From Hevea brasiliensis (Eukaryota > Streptophyta > Magnoliopsida > Malpighiales > Euphorbiaceae), in NCBI RefSeq assembly GCF_030052815.1, contig NC_079495.1:54476773-54540772 (forward strand): 64,000 nt of DNA. The letters run 5' to 3'. Each line of letters starts with the position of its first letter. Position 1 is the stretch's first letter. The translations under genes and the position numbers were made by a program. The notes below the pieces were generated by a model that had not been told where the DNA came from, ran no database searches, and saw only the letters and a program-made list of their open reading frames with translations. This document shows positions 12,701-24,095 of the stretch, piece by piece.

Positions 12701-12757
12701 GCACACTTTGTGGCATAACTTGCTCTGTTACACTGAAGACGAGTAAGGGGTGTCACA
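9735..12757 (+). repeat. TE-B 5' LTR, complete (3023 bp)
   Basis: It starts TGTAACATCC at 9735 and ends GGGGTGTCACA at 12757, five bases before the primer site. Compared with the TE-H 3' LTR (52518-55627) it lacks about 100 bp near 9890, between two AAAATT words. It has a clear TATA box at 10238-10247. The 1.6 kb from 10700 to 12300 is AT-rich, non-coding LTR sequence; the minus-strand ORFs there have no recognisable domain. Confidence 0.9.
10238..10247 (+). promoter_or_regulatory. TATA box in TE-B LTR
   Basis: TATATAAAAG, about 500 bp into the LTR on the coding strand, is a near-consensus plant TATA box. The matching place in the TE-H 3' LTR (near 53125-53135) has lost it. Transcription would start shortly downstream; no transcript evidence is available. 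Confidence 0.55.
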
Positions 12758-12762
12758 TTTAG

Positions 12763-12774
12763 TGGTATTAGAGC
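12763..12774 (+). other. TE-B primer binding site
   Basis: TGGTATTAGAGC lies five bases after the LTR. It differs from the usual TGGTATCAGAGC (intact in TE-H at 47698) by one C-to-T change. Confidence 0.88.
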
Positions 12775-12885
12775 ATCGGTTTAGGCGTTTCTGGGCCTAG
12801 ATAGAGTACATACCATTGCATTGCATTTGTAAGTGTTAAGGTGACATTGATGCAGATCTGTTTGTTTTCTGATTTTGAATAGGAT

Positions 12886-14150
12886 ATGGATCCTGCTTCG
12901 CAAAGAGCAGTTGAGGAAGAGGTAGAGAGTCGTGCTCCACCAAGGGCTGAATCTGGGGGCAGGGTAGAATCTGCTCCACCAGCAGCTGAGGCACTTGCCC
13001 AACCTCAGTTTGCTCTATTTTAGCAAATGACCGAATTCTACCGACAAATGATGGGGGCAATTCCACCACTACAACCACAGCCACGACCACCACCAGCACC
13101 ACATAAATCTCATTTGGAGAAATTAAGGAAGCATGGGGCTGTGGACTTCTTTAGGAAGAGGAAGAATGATCCCATGGTCGCAGAAAATTGGATGGATAGA
13201 ACCATTAGAGTGCTGAAACAGCTAAATTGCACCCATGAGCAGAACCTGGTAGGTGTTGTGTCCCTACTTCAGGATGATGCATATCAGTGGTGGAACACAG
13301 TAACTAGTGAGGTCAACCTGAACGGATCACTTGGGAATTCTTCCTCACAAAGTTCAGAAAGAAATATATTAGTAAAGTGTATTTAGAAGAGCAAAAAAGG
13401 GAATTTATCAGTTTGAGACAGAGACAGTTGTCAGTGGCTGAGTATGAGCGTGAGTTTGTCGAGGTTTGGTATGGGAGGAGATAGTCCCTACAGAGGCAGA
13501 GAGGTGCCGAAGGTTTGAAGAAGGGCTCAATGACAACATCAAAGTCATGATCACAGCATTGGAAATCATAGATTTTGCTAAGCTAGTGGATGCTGCATCA
13601 AAAGTGGAAAGGTTTAGAATCAATGAACAAAATAGAAGGGAAAGACAGCAGAAGAGGGGTCCGAGTCAGTCCAGTACATTTTCTGCTCCCAGCAAGAAGA
13701 GTAAGGGTCCTCCTACTCAGAGTTCAGGACCACCACAGGGCCAGTCGGTCTCGAGGCGGACCACGATTCACATTGAGAGAGTCGGTCCACACCATCAATG
13801 GGCAGCTCTCTAGGGACAGTGTTTAGGGGACCAGCCCCTGCATCTTCTACTTGTCAGTACTGTCAGAAGTGGCATAAGGGGGAATGTTGGCGAGTAACTG
13901 GGGCATGCTTACGGTGTGGATCGACAAAACACCAGATTAAGAATTGTCCGAAGAGGACTACTACTATTGCTCCTACACAAACTGACAGACCTACTCCTGC
14001 ACCACAAAGGGGTAGGAAACCTGGTAAACCTAAGGCGGCTGGTCCATCACTGAGGCCTGCATCCGAGTGGGCTGAGAGGCCAGACACTAGAATACCAGCT
14101 AGGGCCTATGCCATCAGAGCTCAGGAGGAGCAAGATGCCCTGGACATCAT
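12886..14150 (+). pseudogene. TE-B gag with zinc knuckles, disabled
   Basis: The start is ATG 12886 (MDPASQRAVEEE), shared with TE-H at 47821. An in-frame TAG at 13021 replaces a likely CAG and the frame resumes at 13027. A retrotransposon-gag domain (about 13130-13650) includes WMDRTIRVLKQLNC and LLQDDAYQWW, with a frameshift near 13320-13470. A basic Pro/Ser-rich linker is followed at about 13850-13965 by CQYCQKWHKGECW and CLRCGSTKHQIKNC, a double knuckle. This gag is clearly different from that of family 1. Gag would form the particle; this copy cannot make a full product. Confidence 0.87.
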
Positions 14151-16160
14151 CAGGGGTATGTTTTCCCTCTACAACACTTCTGTCCATGCATTGGTGGATC
14201 CAGGATCCACTCATTCCTACATTTGCATCAAACTACCCATAGAGAGAATTCCGGTGAGGAGTGTGATCAAGACATTCTGGTCACAAATCCACTAGGCCAC
14301 AGTGTGATAGTGAATAAAGTGTATAAAGGCTGCCCATTGAGGATTCAGGGGTATGAATTCTCGACAGACCTAATTGAGTTGCCCTTTCACGAGTTTGACG
14401 TGATTTTGGGAATGGACTGGTTGTCACGTCATCAGGCAATAGTTGATTGCAAATTGAAGAGGATTTCTCTGAAAACTTTTGAGGGTAATGAGATCACTGT
14501 TGTGGGTGAAAGGATAGATTTCTGTCAATGTTATCTCGACCACGGTTGCAAGAAGATTGATGAGAAAAGGCATGAAGCTTACCTAGCGCCGTGGTTGATA
14601 CTAGGCAAGCTAAATTTGAACCTATGTGATATACCCACGTGAGAGACTTCCCGGATGTGTTTCTGAAGAGTTGCACAGTTTACCACTAGAAAGGAAGTCG
14701 AGTTTGCTATTGAGGTAATCTGAGTCTGACACCCATTTCCATTGCTCCTTATAGGATGGCACCTTTGAATTGAGGAGTTGAAAACTTCGGTTGCAAGAGT
14801 TACTTGATAAAGGGTTAAATGCATGATCTGTCACCATGGGGAGCTCTGGTGCTATTTGTGAAGAATAAGGATGGAACCTTGAGATTGTGTATTGATTACC
14901 GGCAGTTGAACAAAGTAACTGTGACGAACAAATATCCATTGCCCAGAATCGACGATCTATTTGATCGGTTGAAAGGAAGCGGTGTATTTTCAAAAATTGA
15001 TCTCGAATCGGTATCATCGATTGAGGGTAAAGGATGCGGATGTGTCAAGCGCATTGAGAACCCGGTATGGGCACTATGAATTTCTAGTGATGCCATTTGG
15101 GTTAACAAATGCACGGCGACATTTATGGACCTTATGAACCGTATCTTCCATTTATACTTAGATCGGTTTGTAGTAGTCGTTATTGATGATATTCGTGTAT
15201 TCCAAGACCGAGGAAGAACATGATGAACATTTGAGGATTGTTACGCAAACCTGCGAGAAAAGAAGGCGTATGCTAAATTTGTCCAAGTGTGACTTACGGA
15301 TGAGTGAGATATCTTTCCTTGGACAAATAGCATCGGTGAGGATTAAGTGGATCCCAAAAGATAGAAGCGATGATGGAATGGAAGCCTCCCGGAAATACAA
15401 GCGAGGTCGAAGTTTCTTGGGGCTAGCTGGGTATTACAAAAGATTTGTGAAGGGGTTCTCTCTTATAGCTGCTCCAATGACCAAGTTGTTGCACAAGAAT
15501 GTGAAATTTGGCTGGAACGAGAAGTGCCAAGCCAGTTTTGAGAGGTTGAAGGCTATGTTGACAGAAGCACCAGTGTTAACACAGCCAGTGTCAAGAAAAG
15601 ACTTTGTGGTCTACAGTGATGCCTCACAAAATGGGCTAGGGTGTGTATTGATGCAAGAGGGGAAAGTGGTCGCCTATGCTTCCAGGCAGTTAAGGCCACA
15701 TGAACAAAACTACCCTACCCATGATCTAGAGCTTGCAGCAATTATCTTCACACTGAAGATATGGAGGCATTACTTGTATGGTGAAAAGTGCTACATTTAC
15801 ACAGACCACAAAAGTCTGAAATACTTGCCAACCCAGAAGGAGCTCAACCTCAGACAGAGGCGATGGATTGAGTTCCTGAAGGACTATGATTGTGTGATAG
15901 ATTATCATCCTAGGAAGGCAAATGTAGTTGCTGATGCCTTGAGCAGAAAGTCCATCACAGCTTTAAGATCACTCAATGCCTATCTGTTCTCAGCTCAAGA
16001 TGGAGCTATTTTGGCTAAGTTGCAAGTGAGGCCAACCCTGCTACAGCAGATACAAGATGGGCAGAGGGCAGATGAAAAACTAATGGCCATTATGGGTAAA
16101 ATTGCCGAGGGGAAGGAAACTGAATATGAGGTGAAAGCAAATGGGTGTACGTACTACTGA
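14151..16160 (+). pseudogene. TE-B protease, reverse transcriptase and RNase H, disabled
   Basis: The protease active site [12 protein letters not shown] is intact (Asp codon 14197-14199), with a frameshift near 14250 before the ILGMDWL segment. RT is recognisable from [20 protein letters not shown] (14835 on) and reaches its catalytic motif at about 15178-15192, where VIDD replaces the usual FIDD. The frame breaks several times between 14640 and 15185. From 15183 a 325-residue open frame covers the RT end and RNase H ([39 protein letters not shown]) and stops at 16160, where a frameshift separates integrase. Confidence 0.9.
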
Positions 16161-16662
16161 GAGGAAGAGTGCGTGTACGGATGATGAGGCGAAGACTAGT
16201 ATTCTGAAAGAAGCATACACTAGTGTTTACGCTATGCACCTAGGAATCATGAAAATGTATAATGATTTGAAGCCTCATTATTGGTGGCCAGGTATGAAGA
16301 GGGATATAGCTGACTATGTGACTAAGTGTTTGACATGTCAGCAAGTTAAGCGAACATCAAGTTCCATCGATTACTCTGACTATAAGCATACCTGAATGGA
16401 AATGGGACCGGGTCACTATGGATTTTGTTAGTGGTCTACCTCTCATCCCAAAGAAGCATGATGCAGTGTGGATAATAGTAGATAAATTAATGAAGTCAAC
16501 GCATTTTCTGCCAGCTAGGACTGACTACTCACTGAAGAAGCTAGCAGAATTGTATATCAGTGAGATAGTTACACTGCATGGAATCCCACTTTCCATCATA
16601 TCTGACCGAGACCCAAGGTTTACATCGAGATTCTGGAAAAAGTTGTAAGAAGCCTTGGGCAC
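16161..16662 (+). pseudogene. TE-B integrase, N-terminal part, cut by TE-C
   Basis: An H2C2 zinc finger (EAYTSVYAMH, then CLTCQQVK, about 16210-16350) is followed after a frameshift by the core: [10 protein letters not shown] at 16418, then [16 protein letters not shown] ending near 16648 at a TAA that replaces a Gln codon. The first two catalytic Asp are present. At 16663 the sequence switches to the TE-C LTR, so the third acidic residue, GPY/F module and chromodomain are lost. Confidence 0.9.
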
Positions 16663-19291
16663 TGTCACACCGTACCCCTCTGTAAGGCATGACATGATCC
16701 CGTAGTATACCTAATGAATTACCAACTCCGTCTACTGATAACCCATTAAATACACTACAAGGTATTTTAAAAACTTTTCTTACTTCTTTTACAGTGGTGA
16801 GCACTATTTACAGGTATTAAAAACCGTTTTTGAATTGAAGTGATAGAGCTAACATATTTGAATTATTTGGAATTTCTGTAAAAATTTTGGCAGAGTGCCA
16901 TCTGTATTTTGGATAAAACAGTTCTTCAGAAAACCTGTAAAAAAGCACTTCAATATTTTTCCAAATCTCAACTCCAACATATTTCTCAACTCAAATCCAC
17001 AGTGATTTTTCAAAGTCTGAGATACAAGAAATATAATACAATTTTTACAAGCCAAAATAACTCATAATTATTTTACAACTTCAAGGTACAATTTAAATTT
17101 ACAACTGCTCAAAATCAAAAACAATATGTACATACAGTGGTCATACATTACAGTACAAAATGCAAAATGTTGGTATACTCATTATACCCGGTAATCTCTC
17201 GCTGGAGGTACTAGCAGCCTAGTCTGCTTACTGTCTATCTGTCTACTGCGACAATAATAAAGCTATCGCTGAGAAAATGTCTCAGTGGTGCACAACATTA
17301 ACCAAATACAATTTAAATCACAATTCATAAATCATATAAATAGTGGATACTTAAAACCATAGTTAATTTCAAGACAGTAATTGTCAACAAGAATTTAAAC
17401 TCCATTTCTCAATATCACAATAAATTTCAATAAGTCAGATCATGGTTGAATTCAAAAGACAGTATATGTCAATAAGAGTTTAAATTCATTTCACAATCTC
17501 ACAATACATATCAATAAATCACACCTGACTTAAATCATGTTCCAAGGTTCAATTCGTCCCAAAAGCCGATGGCTAATGAGGTATTCAATTCGTCCCAAAA
17601 GTCGATGACTAATGAGGAATAACATAGCTAGCTAGCAAAAATATGAGTACTCATCCAATTCGTCCTCAACAGGCACACACCTCAACACTTGACGGAGAGG
17701 GAATTCAATTCGTCCCACTAGACAAGCTAGTGAGGAATATAATCAATATACATGATAGCTGTGGTTTCAAACCATTTCCAATACCTTTCAATCAATAAGT
17801 ATCCATCAATATCATTCAAATAATTTCTCACAGTTTCAAATCATTTACAATGCTTTTCAAGCAATAAATATCCATTCAAACACATTTCCACAATTTAAAA
17901 CAATAATGTACAAATAGTCATAATTCATTTCAATTGAAAAATTCAAAAGAAATAGTTGTTGTGCACAAACCTCACGATAAGCGTCTCTTGAGTACGGACT
18001 CGTGTTTCCTTCCCTTTTCACGAGTCTTTGGTACGAGAAACACAATTTGAAGTGTTTCAGTACTAAATTAAATTGTCTCTAACGATAATGCTTGATAAGT
18101 AATTCACTGAAAGCTATTATTTGCTTACTCACCTAATATATCGACCCTCGATGCGTTCTAGGTAAATTAGGTTTTAGTGTCACTAATATGTCATAGTCGA
18201 TAGTCTTTTAGGGTTGCTTTGTTACCAATTTCATTTCCTTGTTTAGTGCATTTTATTGCAACTTCTTTGGATTAGGGATACTAGTTTGACTTAGCCGGAC
18301 GATCTAGTTTCCTCGGTTTTCGGGTTTTGGTCGAAACTATAAACTTGTAGATCTATGTCTTACGGAACGCGGGGCAAACTTTTAGGTCATTCTGAGTTAT
18401 GTAGACCAAGTTATGGTCATTTTACTATTCTGGTCAAATGGCATCAAATTAGGTCATTTTAGGTCAAATTTGGTCAACTTTGGTTCGGCCAGTTTTTGGA
18501 CCCGAACTTGTACAAGCTGTTTGACTTGCTTATGGTCATTTCTGGGCTTTGGTGTCTTCATAAGACTTTTAGATATGGGTCTTAAATATTCATGGTTAAA
18601 ATTTCAGGTCAATTGGACCTGTTTTGAATGAGTTCTGGCCTAAACACTAGCTTTGCCCAATTGGTCAATTTTGAGTCTCAATTGTACTTAATCCGGATTT
18701 GGTCATTTTTCAAGTTACCTTGCAAGCAGAATTTTGGTATGTTTCCTTCATGAAAGTTGGCACATTTTGTGCCTAGTTTCACCTCCAATTGGTCTCACAC
18801 GAATTGGAGTTACACATTTAAAGTTATGGCTAAAATGCATGCTGTCCTTAATTACATTGCTTATACATGTATCAATTACACATTTACCTTAATCTAAGTC
18901 CACTTCCCTTACCAATTCTGATTTGGTACATTACCAAAACCATTTACTACTTCACCTTAAAGTTACTTTGGGCAGAATACAAACATCCTTAATACACCAA
19001 ATGAAGTCCTAACTCACAAAGTCCAAATACAACAATAGATACACATAAAACTCCTAATTATTACATACAATTTCCACAACCAATTTACATACATATTCAT
19101 CAACCCTCAATATCACAATTCATCCAACATCTTCATGAATTCAAACATTCAATAAGGAGTCCCAAGGCTGCCGAAAGCTTCACAATGCCAAAGTTTCCCA
19201 CAATTCGTCAACTTCCATTTCAAGTGCACAATCACCATATACATGTGGAATTAACTTACTAGGACATTAAATCACCCTACTCAACATGAAT
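16663..19291 (-). repeat. TE-C 3' LTR, first segment
   Basis: It begins TGTCACACC, like the 5' LTR at 28910, and matches that LTR closely from 16663 to about 18930. It contains the 34-bp tandem pair near 17550-17620. It is interrupted after TGAAT at 19287-19291 by solo LTR D. The ORF at 16849-17055 recurs unchanged in the other LTR (29096-29302) and is LTR sequence, not a gene. Confidence 0.92.
19287..19291. repeat. Target-site duplication of solo LTR D, left copy (TGAAT)
   Basis: TGAAT precedes the LTR start at 19292 and is repeated at 23011-23015 directly after the LTR end. Five base pairs is the usual duplication length for Ty3/gypsy integration. Confidence 0.9.
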
Positions 19292-22200
19292 TGTAACACC
19301 CCTAAGTTCGGTAGTGCGTTCTGCTGTTCCGGTGACCAGTGTTGTCCGGACAGCTAGGATGCCTAGAACTACACTTCAATAATGAGTGAGGAGACATAAA
19401 ATAATGAAATACAAGAAAAGAAAATACAAGAAAAACAAAGGAAAAATAATAGCAAAGAAATGTAGCCAAGTTAAGCGAGCCGGGAATCCTAGCGATGGGT
19501 GACCGCACCGGGAAGTCACGGCGTGGACCGTTGACTAACCCTGGACTGCGGGGAACCCTGGAAAACATTTTTAGGACTTAAATAGACCCTTATAGAAGAA
19601 TAAATATCATTATAATGATCAAAGAAAAATTAAATAATTAGTACAAAGAAAAGTAAGAAATCAAAAAACAGACAAAACCCGGTGTTACCGAAAAATCGAG
19701 AATGCAACCCGAACAGGGGCATTATGGTCATTTGACATCCCGAATTGTCTTTTGACCTAAATTTCTACTAAAAATAAATAATATTACACTTAGAAAATAA
19801 AATGAAAAATTAAATTGAGGGTACCTAATACAAATAGCCAAAATGGAGTGAAAAATGTGTAAATAACACATGTAAGCTTATTATATAGTTAAATTAGTGT
19901 GAGTGGGCCACTAATGATTTAATTAAACAATAAAATGTGCTGATGTAAGTCCACTATACCCAGCAGAAACTTCATCTTCCCCATTTTCCCAACCTAGCCG
20001 AATTGAAGAGAAAGAAAATCTCCATGGGTGTTTTGCATGAGCTCTTTTAACTCCTCCATTTCAACTCCAATCACTTAGGGTTCTTCATGAAAGTTTGTCT
20101 ACACATCATAAGGAAGAGCTTGATACCAAATTTAAGAAGTTTAATCAAGGTTTGGCAAGTTCCAACCATAAGGTAAGTTAGCATTTTTGAAGATAGCTTT
20201 GTTAAACTTTGTGTTCATGTTATGGGTGTTGGTTTTGTGAAGAAAATTTTTAGGTTTGAAGAGTTATTGAGATGTTCATTTTGGACAGCCATGGAGTTAT
20301 GTATTTGATGAAATATTTGTACATGTATTTGATGAGAAATGATGTTGGTTAGGGTGATTTAATATCCTAGTAAGTTATTCCATATGTATATGGTGATTTT
20401 TGCACTTGGATGGAAATTGATAAATTGTAGGATATTTTGGTGTTGAGGAAGTTTTCGGCAGCCTTGAGATTCTTGGATAAATGTATATGTTCATGAAAGT
20501 ATTGGCAGAATATTGACCTTGAGAATTGATGGATATGTGTATAGATTGATTGTGTAAGTGTATGTAAAAATTTGTAATGTTTAGGGTATATGTGATTGTA
20601 CTTAGAACTTGTAAAGGTGAGTTTAATTGGTGTATTGAGGATAATTGCAATCTGCCCAAAGTGACATTTAAGTGAAGTGGAATATGGTTTTTGGTAATGT
20701 ACCAAAACAGAAATTGTAAGGGGAGTGGACATATAGCAATTAAATGTGTAATGGATACATGTATAAGCAAAGTAATTAAAGGCAGTATGCAATTTAGTCA
20801 ATAACTTTAAATGTGTAACCTCAATTGGTATGAGACCAATTGGAGGTGGAACTAGGCACAAAATGTGCCAACTTTCATTGAGAAAGCATACCAAAATTCT
20901 GCTTGCAAGGTGATATGAAAAATGACCAATTCGGATTGAGTACAATTGAGGCCTGAAATTTGACCAATTGGGCAGCAGTTAGTGTTCAGGCCATAACTCA
21001 CTCAAAACAGGTCCAATTGACCTAAACTTTTAACCATGAATAGTTAAGACCCATTCCTACAAGTATTATGAAGACACCAAAGCCCAAAAATGACCAGAAG
21101 TAAGTCAAAAAGCTTGCACAAATTCGGGTCCAAAAACTGGCCGAACCAAAGTTGACCAAATTGACCTAAAATTGACCTAATTTGATGCCATTTGACCAGC
21201 AATAGTATAATGACCATAACTTGGTCTGCTTAACTCGGATTGACCTAAAATTTTGCCCCGCGTTCCATAAGACATAGATCTACAAGTTTGTAGTTTTGAC
21301 CGAAACCCGAAAACCGAGGGAACTAGGTCGTCCGGCTAGGTCAAACTAGTATCCCGAAATCCAGCAATTTGCAATGAAATGCAAGAAAATGCAATATACA
21401 TAGAATTGAGTTTGGTAACACGTACCAATCCTAAAACATTATCAAATGTGACATATTAATGACACTACACCCTAATTTACCTAAAATGCATCGAGGGTCG
21501 GTATATTAGGTGATTAAGCAAATAAAGGTATTCAGTGAATAATTGAGTTCAATGAATTACTTATCGAACATTATCGTTAGAGACAGTTTAATTTAGTACT
21601 GAAACACTTCAAATTGTGTTTCTCAGTTACCAAAGACTCAGGAAAAGGGAAGGAAATACTGAGTCCAGAACCGGAGACAGTTATCAGAGGTTTGTGCACA
21701 ACAACTATTTCTTTTGAATTTTTCAATTAAAATGAATTATGACTATTTGTACATTATTGTTTTAAATTGTGGAAATGTGTTTGAGTGGATATTTAATTCT
21801 TGAAAAGCATTGTAAATGATTTGAAATTGTGAGAAATTGTTTGAATGATATTGATGGATACTTATTGATTGAAAAGCACTGTAATTGGTTTGAAACCACA
21901 GTTATCATGTACATTGATTGTATTCCTCGCTAGCTTGTCTAGTGGGATGAATTGAATTCCCTCTCTGGCTGAAGTGTTGAGGTGTGTGCCTGTTGAGGAC
22001 GAATATAATGAGTACTCATATTTTTGCTAGCTAGCTATGTTATTCCTCATTAGTCATCGACTTTTGGGACGAATTGAATACCTCATTAGCCATCGGCTTT
22101 TGTGATGAATTGAACTTGGGAACATGATTAAAGCTGTGTGTGATTTATTGATATGTATTGTGAGATTGTGAAATGAATTTAAACTCTTATTGACATATAC

Positions 22201-23010
22201 TGTCTTTTGAATTCAACCATGATCTGACTTATTGAAATTATTGTGATATTGAGAAATGGAGTTTAAATTCTATTTGACAATTATTGTCTTGAAATTAACT
22301 ATGATTTTAAGTATCCACTATTTACATGACTTATGAATTATGATTTAAATTGTATTTGGTTAATGTTGTGCACCACTGAGACATTGTCTCGTGATAGCTT
22401 TATTCTTTGTGCAAGTAGGCAGACAGTGAGCGTGAGACTAGATTGCTAGTACCTCAGTGAGAGACTACCGGGTATAATGAGTATACCAATATTTTGTATT
22501 TTGTAATGTAATGTATGTTCACTGTATGTACATATTGTTTTTGGTTTTGAGCAGTTATAAATAAAAAATTGTACATTGAAGTTGTAAAGTAAATTATGAG
22601 ATATTTTGACTTGTAAAAATTGTATTATATTTCTTTATCTCAGTCCTTGAAAAATTACTGTGAATTTGACTTGAAGCGTGTTGGGTTGAGAAAAATGTTG
22701 AAGTTGAGATTTGGAAATTTATTGAAGTGTTTTTCACAGGTTTTCTGAAGAACTGTTTTATCCAAAATACAGATGGCACTCTGCCAAAATTTTTATAGAA
22801 ATTCCAAATAATTCAAATCTGTTAGTTCTATCACTACAATTTAAAAAGGTTTTTAATACCTGTAAATAGTGCTCACCACGGTAAAAGAAGTAAGAAAAGT
22901 TTTTAAAATCCCTTGTAGTGTATTTGATGGGTTATCAGTAGACGGAGTTGGTAATTCATTAGGTATACTATGGGATCATGTTATGCCTTACAGAGGGGTA
23001 GGATGTGACA
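19292..23010 (+). mobile_element. Solo LTR D (family 1), 3719 bp, inside TE-C LTR
   Basis: It starts TGTAACACCCC and ends GGATGTGACA, with TGAAT duplications on both sides and no internal region. It is a complete LTR of the TE-A/TE-C family in the opposite orientation to its TE-C host LTR. A solo LTR normally results from recombination between the two LTRs of one element. It carries the conserved block near 19462-19545 and the tandem repeat near 22045-22120. The 192- and 131-residue minus ORFs near 20367-20945 are compositionally biased and lack domains. Confidence 0.93.
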
Positions 23011-23015
23011 TGAAT
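23011..23015. repeat. Target-site duplication of solo LTR D, right copy (TGAAT)
   Basis: Matches 19287-19291. TE-C LTR sequence resumes immediately after it. Confidence 0.9.
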
Positions 23016-24053
23016 TCCCACCAAATATATGTAAAAATAAATCATCAAATATACAACTCCATGGCTGTCCAAAATTGGATATATCAAGAACTCCTCAAAA
23101 CTTAAAAATTCCTTCACAAAGCACACACCCATAACATTTATACAAAGTTTAACAAAGCAATATTCAAAAATACAAACTTACTTATTGTTAGGACTTGTTA
23201 AACCTTCACTTAACTTCTTGATTTTGCTATCGAACTCTTCATTATGATGTGGAGATAAACTTTGATGAAGAAACCTAGGTGTTTAGAGGTGAAATGAAGG
23301 AGTGGATGAAGGTTTAAGCAAAACGGCAATGGAGGTTCTCACTTTCTTCATTTCGGCATGGTTGAGGGAAATGGAGAAGATGAAGATTTCAGATTGTATA
23401 ATGGACTTACACCTGCCATTTAATGTTTAATTTATTCTATAGTGGTCCACTTTCACAAAGTAATTCATTTTATATGTTAAATTTTCCTTTATTCCCCATT
23501 AACCCATAATTTTTGCTATTTACTTTAGGTACCATCAATTTAATTTTTCATTATATTTTCCAAGTGTAATATTATTTATTTTTAATGGACTTTTAGGTCA
23601 AAAGACAATTTGGGATGTCAAATGACCATAATGCCCCTGTTCGGGTTGCATTCCCGATTTTTAGTTAAAAACTGGTTTTGTCTGTTTTTCGATTTCTCAC
23701 TTTTCTTTGTACTAATTATTTAATTTTTATTTAATATTTCTAATGATATTTATACTTCAATTGATGTCTCTTTAAGTCCTATAAATATTTTCCAGGGTTC
23801 CCCGCAGTCCATGGCTAGTCAACGGTCCAGCAGTGACTTCCAGTCTGATCACCCATTGCTAGGGTTCTCGGCTCGCTTAACTTGGTTACCTTTCTTTGCT
23901 ATTATTTTTCCTTTGTTTTTCTTGTATTTTCTTTTCTTGTATTTCATTATTTTATGTCTCCTCACTCATAACGAAGTGTAGTTCTAGGCATCCTAGCTGT
24001 CCGGACAACAGTCACCGAGCAGTGAGAAGCACTACAGAACATAGGGTGTTACA
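23016..24053 (-). repeat. TE-C 3' LTR, second segment
   Basis: Continuation of the LTR interrupted at 19291. It ends GGGTGTTACA at 24053, next to the polypurine tract at 24054-24065 (minus strand purine-rich, five Gs). The conserved LTR block is at about 23830-23890. No coding content is recognisable; the ORF at 23896-24099 runs across the LTR edge. Confidence 0.9.
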
Positions 24054-24065
24054 ATTCTCCCCCTT
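24054..24065 (-). other. TE-C polypurine tract
   Basis: The minus strand reads AAGGGGGAGAAT directly before LTR TGTAACA, as in TE-A and TE-I. Confidence 0.85.
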
Positions 24066-24095
24066 AAATAAATTTCGTCTCGAAATTTTACAGCA

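Larger units (their letters stand above)
9735..16662 (+). mobile_element. TE-B: Ty3/gypsy chromovirus (second family), 3' part missing
   Basis: A plus-strand element with a 3023-bp 5' LTR (9735-12757), primer site (12763-12774), gag, protease, RT, RNase H and the start of integrase. It stops at 16662 where the TE-C LTR begins. GGCAC at 16658-16662 is the expected left target duplication of TE-C; the right copy and the rest of TE-B are absent from the window. TE-H is a fuller member of the same family. LTR sequence and gag differ clearly from family 1, while gene order and primer are the same. Confidence 0.9.

Noticed and set aside
12763..12774. tRNA gene at the TGGTATCAGAGC sites
   Set aside because: Only the 12-nt primer complement is present, with no cloverleaf; these are primer binding sites.
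16849..17055. 68-residue ORF identical to one at 29096-29302
   Set aside because: Both are the same position in the two LTRs of TE-C, so identity reflects LTR age and not coding constraint.
20367..20945. ORF of 192 residues (and an overlapping one of 131) on the minus strand
   Set aside because: They lie wholly inside solo LTR D, are rich in Ile, His, Tyr and Thr from AT-rich DNA, have no domain and are not conserved as frames in other LTRs.
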